Below, one piece after another: positions 52,518 to 61,467 of a DNA stretch of 64,000 nucleotides. Source of the DNA: Microbacterium lacticum (lineage in GTDB: Bacteria > Actinomycetota > Actinomycetes > Actinomycetales > Microbacteriaceae). Position numbers and translations under genes: made by a program. The number at the start of each line of letters is the position of its first letter. The first letter of the stretch is position 1. Location of the stretch: the NCBI RefSeq assembly GCF_006716815.1, contig NZ_VFPS01000001.1, positions 992,001 to 1,056,000 on the forward strand, read 5' to 3'. The notes beneath the pieces are model-generated. The model ran no database searches and had not been told where the DNA came from. It saw only the letters and a list, made by a program, of their open reading frames with translations.

Positions 52518-53032
52518 TGGGTCTCCCGAGGCTCCGCACACGTGCAGCGCAACGGCGACCAGTCACCGCGCGCGAGCGCGAGGTCGCCGATCGGGTTGAC
52601 GCCCGGGCCGGCCGCGAGGGCGTGCCCGGCGAGGGCGTGCAGGCACTTCACCCGCGTCGGCATGCCGCCGGCGGAGATGCCCTCGATCTCGGTCACGTCG
52701 CCGTAGACCTCTCGGTCGGACAGGTACGCCTCGTGCGCGGCGCGGTAGGCGCTCGCGACCTCAGCATCCTCGTCGAGCAGGTCGCTGAACTCGCGCATGA
52801 CCTGTCCCGCCTCGAGCGCCGACATGGCGGCGGTGGCGCCGGGGTGGGTCAGATAGTAGAAGGTCGGGAAGGGCGTGCCGTCGGGCAGGCGCGGCTCCGT
52901 GGCGACGACCGTCGGATTGCCGCACACGCACCGCGCGGTGACCCCCACGACGCCGCGCATCGGGCGGCCGAGCTGCGCGCGCATGACCTCGAGATCGGCG
53001 TCGGTCGCGGGGCTGAGCGTGGGGTGGGGCAT
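52514..53032 (-). CDS. DUF501 family protein
   Basis: 172 aa. Family segments LGRPMRGVVGVTARCVCGNP, FPTFYYLTHP, EGISAGGMPTRVKCLHALAG are clear; conserved cysteines in CVCG and the C-terminal CTC hint at metal binding. DUF501 follows ftsB and eno in many actinobacteria. Function unknown. Its end overlaps the subtilase GTG. Confidence 0.9.
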   Translation of the reverse strand: MPHPTLSPATDADLEVMRAQLGRPMRGVVGVTARCVCGNPTVVATEPRLPDGTPFPTFYYLTHPGATAAMSALEAGQVMREFSDLLDEDAEVASAYRAAHEAYLSDREVYGDVTEIEGISAGGMPTRVKCLHALAGHALAAGPGVNPIGDLALARGDWSPLRCTCAEPRETQ

Positions 53033-53081
53033 CCGTCCAGGGTAGCGGGACGGCCTGACGAACCGCTGATCGGGCGCGGGG

Positions 53082-53606
53082 TCAGGGTGCGGTGCCGCCG
53101 GTGCCGTCCGGCGCGACCGCGGTCTGGGTGAGCCCGGCTGCGGTCACCGAGCGCACGAGCTGCGCCATCCAGTCCGACCGGGTCTCCTGCACGTCGTCGC
53201 TGACGGGCTGCTGGTCGAGCGGGATGGAGGCGGGCGGCAGGTCGTCGTCGACGAGGTAGACGACCTCGCCGGGCAGCATGTAGTACAGCCGCGCACGGGC
53301 CTGCGAGGTGACGTAGGCGGGGTCGGCCCAGCGCTGCTTCTGCTGCTCGAGAGCGGCGACCTCGTCGGTCGTCAGCTGCACCGAATGCTCCAGTGCCGTG
53401 ATCTGCTGCTGCTGCGACAGGTAGGTGCCCACGGTCGGCACGAGCACGAACACCGCGAGCACGACGAGGCCCAGCATGATCGCCGTGAAGGCCGAGAACC
53501 GGATGCCTCCGGCCCACTCGCGCACGTCGACGGCGCGGCGCTCGCGCGAGGCATCCGTGATCTGCGAGTTCGGGGTACGAGAAGGGGGAGCCGCAGGTCT
53601 TCTCAC
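53082..53606 (-). CDS. ftsB: Septum formation initiator (FtsB/DivIC-like)
   Basis: 174 aa, bitopic. A cytoplasmic N-terminus of ~35 residues, one helix (FSAFTAIMLGLVVLAVFVLV), a short coiled coil (YLSQQQQITALEHSVQLTTD), then the conserved WADPAYVTSQARARLYYMLP and an outer Pro-rich tail. It belongs to the division complex with FtsL and FtsQ. The GTG at 53606 begins right at a stem-loop that also follows eno, so its translation may depend on that structure. Confidence 0.9.
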   Translation of the reverse strand: MRRPAAPPSRTPNSQITDASRERRAVDVREWAGGIRFSAFTAIMLGLVVLAVFVLVPTVGTYLSQQQQITALEHSVQLTTDEVAALEQQKQRWADPAYVTSQARARLYYMLPGEVVYLVDDDLPPASIPLDQQPVSDDVQETRSDWMAQLVRSVTAAGLTQTAVAPDGTGGTAP

Positions 53607-53617
53607 GGCTCCCCCTC
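53582..53617 (-). terminator. Stem-loop between eno and ftsB, overlapping the ftsB start
   Basis: Arms AGGGGGAGCCG (53583-53593) and CGGCTCCCCCT (53606-53616) form an 11-bp stem around 12 bases. It can terminate eno transcripts, yet the ftsB start codon and its ribosome site (GGGGGAGCC) are inside it. Confidence 0.65.
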
Positions 53618-53641
53618 TCGTCTCAGCGTCTCAGCGGCGCA

Positions 53642-55697
<2,056 letters not shown>

Positions 55698-55835
55698 CCC
55701 CCCACCCAACCCCGCCCCTCCTCACCGCGTCAACCGACCCGACCCGCGAGCCGCTACGCCCCATGCGAGCCGCTACGCCGTGGACTGTCCGGGGCGCGGC
55801 GGCTCGGCCGTGGCGTGGCGGCTCGGCGAGGCGCG

Positions 55836-56396
55836 TCAGCGAGCCAGGGCGCGGACGCGGAGCGCTTCCAGGAGTGCCGCGCCGGTCGCGGCGTCGTCAT
55901 CCTTCCCGGCGACGAGCGTCGGCCGGTACGGCTGATGGGGCTGCAGCATCCAGCCGGCCACGCCGGCGACGATCGCCGCGGCGAGCGCGACCAGCACCGG
56001 GAGGGCGATGGAGGGCGCGTCCTGCGCCGAGCCCAGCCCGACCTGCCCGAGGACGGTGCCGGTGCTCAGCACGGCCATCAGCGCGGCCATCGCCGAGGCC
56101 GTCGCGCCGAGAAGTCGATATGTCGCGCCGCGGTCGCCGCGGCGCAGCCCACTGAGACCGGAGACGGCGATCAGCAACGGAACGCCCAGTCCCACGACGG
56201 CGGTGAGCAGGATGCTCGCCCACGCCGGCGCGAACCCGCCCGGCTGACCGTCGAAGCCCCAGTGCACCGCGATGGGGTCCGGCAGGGATGGCAGCGCGAT
56301 GAGCTGGACGACGACGGCCAGCACCACCAGGACGATCGGGATCACGACGGCCACGATCGTGAACCTGCGGACGGCGTTCGGTGTGCGGGCGGTCAT
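55836..56396 (-). CDS. DUF1648-domain membrane protein
   Basis: 186 aa, about four membrane helices. The DUF1648 signature SLPDPIAVHWGFDGQPGGFA follows the first helix. Such proteins often pair with YtrA-type GntR regulators, as here. The ATG overlaps the regulator stop by 4 bases. Function unknown; possibly an envelope-stress sensor. Confidence 0.85.
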   Translation of the reverse strand: MTARTPNAVRRFTIVAVVIPIVLVVLAVVVQLIALPSLPDPIAVHWGFDGQPGGFAPAWASILLTAVVGLGVPLLIAVSGLSGLRRGDRGATYRLLGATASAMAALMAVLSTGTVLGQVGLGSAQDAPSIALPVLVALAAAIVAGVAGWMLQPHQPYRPTLVAGKDDDAATGAALLEALRVRALAR

Positions 56397-56764
56397 GAGT
56401 CGTCCTCCTCGGACGTGTCGGCGGCATGGCGGGTGAGTGCGGCGAGGGCGTCGGAGGTGAGTCCGAGGTCGCGCGCCCGGCGGGCGAGGGCGGAGACGTC
56501 GGCCTGCAGTTCGCCGAGGCGTGCGGCGGCAGGGGCGACGACCGCGCCGCGTCCGCGGTGCAGCTGCACGAGCCCCTCGTCGCGCAGCTGCTGATAGGCG
56601 CGGAGAACGGTGTGCAGGTTCATGCCCAGGCCTGTCGCGAGCTCGCGCGCGGACGGCAGTCGATCGCCGGGCTGCACGCGCCCTGCCACCAGCTCCACGC
56701 GGACGGCATCCGCCAGCTGCGTGAACAACGGGGTCGCAGACTGCGGATCGATGCGCAGGAGCAT
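56393..56764 (-). CDS. GntR family transcriptional regulator, YtrA type
   Basis: 123 aa. Winged helix-turn-helix (VQPGDRLPSARELATGLGMN, then LHTVLRAYQQLRDEGLV) with only a short helical tail, the YtrA subfamily layout. It probably represses its own operon with the DUF1648 protein through the AT-rich inverted repeat at 56772-56788. The -10 TAGAAT is six bases before the ATG. Confidence 0.9.
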   Translation of the reverse strand: MLLRIDPQSATPLFTQLADAVRVELVAGRVQPGDRLPSARELATGLGMNLHTVLRAYQQLRDEGLVQLHRGRGAVVAPAAARLGELQADVSALARRARDLGLTSDALAALTRHAADTSEEDDS

Positions 56765-56770
56765 GCTTCT

Positions 56771-56788
56771 ATTCTATATAAACTAGAA
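56771..56788 (-). promoter_or_regulatory. Promoter and operator of the GntR-DUF1648 operon
   Basis: The -10 TAGAAT (56771-56776, minus strand) is six bases before the start codon. It overlaps the inverted repeat TTCTA-TATAAAC-TAGAA (56772-56788). This patch is strikingly AT-rich for the chromosome. Confidence 0.65.
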
Positions 56789-56847
56789 CAATTGTGGAGA
56801 CGTACAACCGATGTGCGAGTGTTCGTGAGCACCGCCACACTGGCCGA

Positions 56848-57318
56848 ATGCGCATGACTCCCCGACGACTGGCCCTGGGCATGAGCCTGTGGACGCCGAA
56901 CCTGTTCAGCGGCATCCGCGTCCGGCGATTCTCCGCGGACTGGACCGAGGCGACGGTCGAACTGCACGTCAACGCCATCACCCGCAACTACGTCGGGACC
57001 GCGTTCGGCGGCTCGATGTCGGCGATGACCGATCCGTACTTCTTCATGCTCGTGATGCATCAGCTCGGCCGCGACTACGTAGTCTGGGACACGCGCGGCG
57101 AGATCGAGTTCCTCACGCCGGGGCGCGGAGTGCTGACCGCGCACTTCCACGTGCCGCGCGAGGCGGCCGAGTCGATCCGCGCGCGCGCCCGCGGCGGAGC
57201 CAAGGTGCTCGAGTGGTTCGAGACCGAGATCACGGATGCCGGAGGCGAGGTCGTCGCGCGGGTGCGGCGCGAGGTCTACGTCCGCGAGAAGAAGCGCGTC
57301 ACGAGCGCGGGCGCGTAG
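56848..57318 (+). CDS. DUF4442 hotdog-fold thioesterase-like protein
   Basis: 156 aa. PNLFSGIRVRRFSADWTEAT, NYVGTAFGGSMSAMTDPYFF and TRGEIEFLTPGRGVLTAHF match the DUF4442 branch of the hotdog fold, related to acyl-CoA thioesterases. ATG 56848 is preceded by CACACT at the leaderless -10 spacing (weak). Divergent from the GntR operon. Confidence 0.85.
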   Translation: MRMTPRRLALGMSLWTPNLFSGIRVRRFSADWTEATVELHVNAITRNYVGTAFGGSMSAMTDPYFFMLVMHQLGRDYVVWDTRGEIEFLTPGRGVLTAHFHVPREAAESIRARARGGAKVLEWFETEITDAGGEVVARVRREVYVREKKRVTSAGA

Positions 57319-57364
57319 CCCGGGTCACTGGGCTGCCGGCAGGGGCCCTCGACGCCGTCGGCGG

Positions 57365-57799
57365 TCAGGTGAGACCGTCGACGGCGGCCTGGATGCGGCG
57401 CTCGCGCGTCTCCGACTTCTTCGCCTCGACGACCCCGCGCACGATCTCCTTGCGGCGGGACGGCGCGAGCGCATCGAAGGCATCGCGAACATCTGCGGCG
57501 TCGAGGGGCTGCTGCCAGGTCGGCGGGCACCTCGGTGACGCGATCATCGCCGTCGAGATCGATCGTCGCGTCGACGGTGTCACCGATCTCGACGCCGAGT
57601 TCGGTGCGCGCCGCTTTGGAGAGCCCCACGAGGTTCCTTCCGCCCATGACACCCAGACGCAGTCGTGCCTCGCGGTCGCCGATCCGCACGCGCACGGCGG
57701 CGCGCTTCCCCCGCCCAGCTCCTCGACCTGCTCATCGGTGAGTTCGATCGCCGTCGCGGGGCCGTGCGCGGCGAGGGTGGTGTGCACGTGCAGAGTCAT
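57365..57799 (-). pseudogene. DUF1905/YdeI-like protein with two compensating frameshifts
   Basis: The N-terminal part (MTLHVHTTLAAHGPATAIEL, to about residue 31) and the C-terminal part (DAADVRDAFDALAPSRRKEI onward) lie in one frame. The middle of the family, RVRIGDREARLRLGVMGGRN and VGLSKAARTELGVEIGDTV, is found in another frame between the C5 run at 57708-57712 and the G4 run at 57505-57508. One base appears lost in the first run and one gained in the second, so a 144-codon frame stays open but with a scrambled ~67-residue core. Either sequencing error in homopolymers or a true inactive gene. Confidence 0.75.
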
Positions 57800-57897
57800 G
57801 GCCGCATTCTGCCCCACGCGGGCGCGGCGCGCACGAGGTTCTCGCGCGCGATGCTCCGGCACGGGCACGGGCACGAGGGCGCCGTTCAGGGCGCGGT

Positions 57898-59193
57898 TCA
57901 GCTGAGCGGCTTGACCTCGAGGTCTGCGGCGGTCTGACCTGCCGTGACCGTCGCGAAGGAGGTGTATCCGTCGGCGGCGGCGCGTTCGAGCAGCGCCTTG
58001 AGGTTCTTCGTCCGCTGCTCGAGTCGCACCCGCGTCCCCTGCGCGACGAGCGCCGCTTTCAGGCTCACGAGGTCGGCGGGCGGCAGGTCGCGGTCGTGCA
58101 CGAGGACGATCGCCTCGGCCGCGGCATCCGCCTCGGCATCCAGCAGGTCGACGATCCGCTCGAAACCGATCGAGAAGCCGACCGCGGGCACGTCCTGGCC
58201 GAGGAACCGCCCGATCATGCCGTCGTAGCGCCCACCGCCGCCGAGCGAGTAGTCGACGCTCGGGTGCGCGAGCTCGAAGATCGTGCCGGTGTAATACCCC
58301 ATGCCGCGCACGAGGAACGGGTCGAACTGCACGGGCAGCGTGAAGTACGGCGCAGGGATGCCTCGGGCGCGGCCGACGGCGTCGCCGAGCGCGACGAGGT
58401 CGGCGACGACATCATCGGGGGCGTCCTCGGGCAGCGCCTTGCGGATCGAGCCCTCGCCGAAGGCGCGGAGTTCGAGGGTCTGCGGACGGTGCAGGAAGGC
58501 GTCGAACGCGTCGACAGCGGTGGGCGTCACGCCGCGCTCGCGGAGCTCGGCGACGACACCGTCAACGCCGATCTTGTCGAGCTTGTCGATCGTGATCAGC
58601 ACGCCCGGGCGCTCGTCGGCGCTGAAGCCGAAATGCCCGAGCATCCAGTCGAGGAGGCGCCGGTCGTTGATGCGCACCACCGCTCCCTCGAGGCCGAGCG
58701 CGTCGACGGCGTCGAGCGTCGCGGCGAGCAGCTCCGCCTCGGCACGCGCCGACGGGTCGCCGATGATGTCGATGTCGCACTGCACGAACTGCCGGTAGCG
58801 CCCCTTCTGCGGGCGCTCCGCCCGCCAGACCGGTGCGATCTGGATCGAACGGAACACCGTCGGCAGCTCGGCCCGATGCGACGCGTAGAAGCGCGCGAGC
58901 GGCACCGTCAGGTCGTAGCGCAGCCCGAGGTCGGCGAGCCGGGCGGGGTCATCGGCCGCCGCGGCGATGGCCTCGGCATCCAGCCCGCGCTTGAGCACAC
59001 TGAAGGAGAGCTTCTCGTTGTCGCCGCCGATCCCGGCGTGCAGTCGCACGTAATCCTCCATGACGGGGGTCTCGATCTCGTCGAAACCGTGCGCGCGGTA
59101 GCGCTCGCGGATCGTGGCGAGCACGCGCTCGCGACGGGCCTTGTCGGCGGGGAGGAGGTCGCGCATGCCGCGCGGCGGGTTCACGGAGGGCAC
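57898..59193 (-). CDS. hisS: Histidyl-tRNA synthetase
   Basis: 431 aa class II aminoacyl-tRNA synthetase. Motif 2 region APVWRAERPQKGRYRQFVQC, histidine-specific LGGGGRYDGMIG and motif 3 AVGFSIGFERIVDLL, and a C-terminal anticodon-binding domain (about 330-431). The N-terminus MPSVNPPRGMRDLLPADKAR is typical. GTG start at 59193. Confidence 0.96.
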   Translation of the reverse strand: MPSVNPPRGMRDLLPADKARRERVLATIRERYRAHGFDEIETPVMEDYVRLHAGIGGDNEKLSFSVLKRGLDAEAIAAAADDPARLADLGLRYDLTVPLARFYASHRAELPTVFRSIQIAPVWRAERPQKGRYRQFVQCDIDIIGDPSARAEAELLAATLDAVDALGLEGAVVRINDRRLLDWMLGHFGFSADERPGVLITIDKLDKIGVDGVVAELRERGVTPTAVDAFDAFLHRPQTLELRAFGEGSIRKALPEDAPDDVVADLVALGDAVGRARGIPAPYFTLPVQFDPFLVRGMGYYTGTIFELAHPSVDYSLGGGGRYDGMIGRFLGQDVPAVGFSIGFERIVDLLDAEADAAAEAIVLVHDRDLPPADLVSLKAALVAQGTRVRLEQRTKNLKALLERAAADGYTSFATVTAGQTAADLEVKPLS

Positions 59194-59273
59194 CGATCCA
59201 GTATTCCAGGTCGGGATCGGCGCCGATGTGGGGCGACGGGAGAGGTGTCCGGCGGCGGTCTCGGGGGCGCCGT

Positions 59274-59358
59274 GTTCACAACGTCGGAGAATCTGCGCGC
59301 CGTGGCGGGAATCGGGCCCGTCGGGGCGTTCGCGGCCCGAAACTCCGACGTTGTGAAC
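59274..59358. repeat. Palindromic repeat element, copy E (85 bp, different arms)
   Basis: Perfect 16-base arms GTTCACAACGTCGGAG (59274-59289) and CTCCGACGTTGTGAAC (59343-59358). The core GGCGGGAATCGGGCC resembles that of copies C and D, and the length is the same, so it looks like another branch of the same family. It lies between mazG and hisS. Confidence 0.85.
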
Positions 59359-59394
59359 GCGCGGGTGGTGGGACCGGGCGGCGCGGACCCCCTG

Positions 59395-60156
59395 TTACGC
59401 GCCTTCGGCGGCCCGCACGTCGCCTTCGGCGGCGCGCACGTCCGCTTCGAGGGCGCGGATCGTGCCGCGGAGGGCGCGATCGGCGTCCCACCCGCGCTCG
59501 CGCGCGAGCGCGACGAGCCCGAGCAGCGACGCGCCCAGCTCCGCCTCCGACTCCGGGGGACGCGTGACCGCCGCGGCGGGCGCGACCTCCGGCGCGGGCG
59601 CCCCGACGCCGACCTGCGCGGCGCGGCCGAGGAGCTTCTGGGCCAGCGCGAGCGAGGGCATGTGCGGCGAGACGCCGTCGAGCACCGAGCGGCGCTCGCG
59701 CTTCTCCGCGGCTTTGGCGGCGTGCCAGTGCACGAGCACTTCCTCGGGCGTCCGCGCCACGGCGCCGGCGAAGACGTGCGGGTGTCGCCGCACCATCTTC
59801 TCGACCAGGCCGGATGCCACGTCATCGATCGTGAACGGGTCGTCGGGGTCCTCCGCGGCGACCGCGGCATGGAACAGCACCTGCCAGAGCAGATCGCCGA
59901 GCTCCTCGCGGAGGTCGGCGCGCGAACCCTGCTCGACGGCGTCGATGAGCTCGGCCGACTCCTCGACGAGGTACGGCACGAGGTCGTCGTGCGTGATCTG
60001 CTGCGACCAGACACACCGCTCGCGCACCGCGCGCATCGTCTCCGCCGCCTCCCGCAGTGGGTCTCCCCCGGACGACGCGGCGGGGCCAGCGCCGGCGGCG
60101 CCGGTCGGCCCGGCGCCGCCGGAACGGCCGGGCTCCGGGGCATCCGACGTCGTCAT
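59395..60156 (-). CDS. mazG: MazG nucleotide pyrophosphohydrolase
   Basis: 253 aa. MazG fold with metal-binding EESAELIDAVEQGSRADLRE and ELGDLLWQVLFHAAVAAED, then HPHVFAGAVARTPEEVLVHW. It hydrolyses NTPs and dNTPs, including damaged ones. The Gly/Ala-rich N-terminus (~30 residues) and the repeated DVRAAEG at the C-terminus are low-complexity additions. The ATG overlaps the nhaA stop by 4 bases. Confidence 0.92.
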   Translation of the reverse strand: MTTSDAPEPGRSGGAGPTGAAGAGPAASSGGDPLREAAETMRAVRERCVWSQQITHDDLVPYLVEESAELIDAVEQGSRADLREELGDLLWQVLFHAAVAAEDPDDPFTIDDVASGLVEKMVRRHPHVFAGAVARTPEEVLVHWHAAKAAEKRERRSVLDGVSPHMPSLALAQKLLGRAAQVGVGAPAPEVAPAAAVTRPPESEAELGASLLGLVALARERGWDADRALRGTIRALEADVRAAEGDVRAAEGA

Positions 60157-61346
60157 ACGTCCTCGCTTCGCACCATCCGACGATAGTGCCGCGCCCGCGC
60201 CGAGACCAGGACGGCGGCGAGCGCGATCGAGATGAGCGACCCGGTCAGCACGCCCAGCACCGCCTCGTCGCGCAGCAGCGCGTCACCGGCGAAGGCGAGG
60301 TCCGACAGCAGCAGCGAGACCGTGAATCCGATGCCGCCGAGAGCGCCGGCGGCGAGCAGATCAGCGAACGGCAGGGGCGGTTCGGCAGCCCGGCCGCGAC
60401 CGACCCGCTGCGAGAACCAGCCGAACGCCGAGATGCCGAGGACCTTGCCCACCGGCAGCGCGATCGCCACGCCCCAGAACGCCGGCTGCAGCTGCGCCGG
60501 GGTCACCGCCGGGATCACCACGAGCGCCGCCGTGAACGCGAACAGCGGCAGGATGAGCCCGTTCACCCACGGCTCGAGCGCGTGCCGCACGCGGAGCGCC
60601 GGGTGCTGCGACATCGCGAGCCCGAGGGCGACGCCCGCGATGGTCGCGTGCACTCCCGACACGTAGACGAATCCCCAGGTGAGCAGGGCGACGATGACCA
60701 TGACGCCCGCGATCGCCGTGCGGTGCCGCGAGTCGAGCTGCCGGCTCAGGATGCCGAAGACCACCACCCAGACGCCCGCCGCGGCGAGCATGCCGACATT
60801 GACCCCGGTCGTGAACAGCACCGCGATGAAGACGATCCCGGCGATGTCGTCGAGGATCGCCAGCGCCAGCAGGAAGACGCGGAGCGCCGAGGGCAGCCCC
60901 TTGCCGAACACCGCGAGCACGCCGAGCGCGAACGCGATGTCGGTCGCCGTTGGCACGGGCCATCCCCCGGCACTCGGCGTGCCCCAGGCGAGCGCCAGAT
61001 AGATCGCGATCGGTACGAGCACGCCGCCCGCGGCCGCGATCGCCGGCTGGATCGCCTTCCGCGCGGAGTTCAGATCGCCCGCGGTGAGTTCGAACTGCAG
61101 CTCGACCGCGACGACGAAGAAGAAGACGGCGAGCAGACCGTCCTTGATGACATGCTCGACGCTCAGCTCGAATACCCCGGGGATCGCGATCTCCGTGTGC
61201 AGGAACGCGTCGAGCGCCGGCCCGGCGGGGCTGTTGGCCGCGATGAGGCCGAGGGCCGCAGCCGCGAGCAGCATGATCGCGGGAACGCGGGCGGAGCGGA
61301 GCAGCTCGCGGGAGCGGAGCAGGGCGGCGGAGTGCAGCAGGGGCAT
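60153..61346 (-). CDS. nhaA: Na+/H+ antiporter NhaA
   Basis: 397 aa, 11-12 membrane helices. The ion-translocating Asp residues are in PTATDIAFALG and ALAILDDIAGIVF, and AVFFFVVAVELQFEL is a family segment. It exchanges Na+ for H+ in pH and salt homeostasis. ATG 61346 follows GAGGAT; the longer frame to 61436 adds 30 polar residues. The -10 TAGGAT (61420-61425) predicts a ~65-base leader. Cotranscribed with mazG. Confidence 0.94.
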   Translation of the reverse strand: MPLLHSAALLRSRELLRSARVPAIMLLAAAALGLIAANSPAGPALDAFLHTEIAIPGVFELSVEHVIKDGLLAVFFFVVAVELQFELTAGDLNSARKAIQPAIAAAGGVLVPIAIYLALAWGTPSAGGWPVPTATDIAFALGVLAVFGKGLPSALRVFLLALAILDDIAGIVFIAVLFTTGVNVGMLAAAGVWVVVFGILSRQLDSRHRTAIAGVMVIVALLTWGFVYVSGVHATIAGVALGLAMSQHPALRVRHALEPWVNGLILPLFAFTAALVVIPAVTPAQLQPAFWGVAIALPVGKVLGISAFGWFSQRVGRGRAAEPPLPFADLLAAGALGGIGFTVSLLLSDLAFAGDALLRDEAVLGVLTGSLISIALAAVLVSARARHYRRMVRSEDV

Positions 61347-61419
61347 GGAATCCTCACGGGTCGTGTCGGACGAGACGGGGATCCCGCCGCCGACCAGACT
61401 TCCCGGCACACCTCCGCCG

Positions 61420-61425
61420 ATCCTA
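61420..61425 (-). promoter_or_regulatory. -10 element of the nhaA-mazG operon
   Basis: TAGGAT on the minus strand, facing away from the ppc promoter 31 bases further on. Confidence 0.5.
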
Positions 61426-61455
61426 CCGCGTGACACGACGGAAACACCGGGCCAT

Positions 61456-61461
61456 TAGCGT
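61456..61461 (+). promoter_or_regulatory. -10 element of ppc (leaderless)
   Basis: TAGCGT, six bases (all G) before the ATG at 61468. Confidence 0.65.
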
Positions 61462-61467
61462 GGGGGG

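Noticed and set aside
51118..52566. Long open frame upstream of ndh, in frame with it
   Set aside because: It is the shadow of the subtilase gene, which has the signal peptide and full catalytic triad; ndh homology starts at 51117.
57276..57695. A second gene in the alternative frame of the DUF1905-like locus
   Set aside because: It is the middle part of the same family displaced by frameshifts, not an independent protein.
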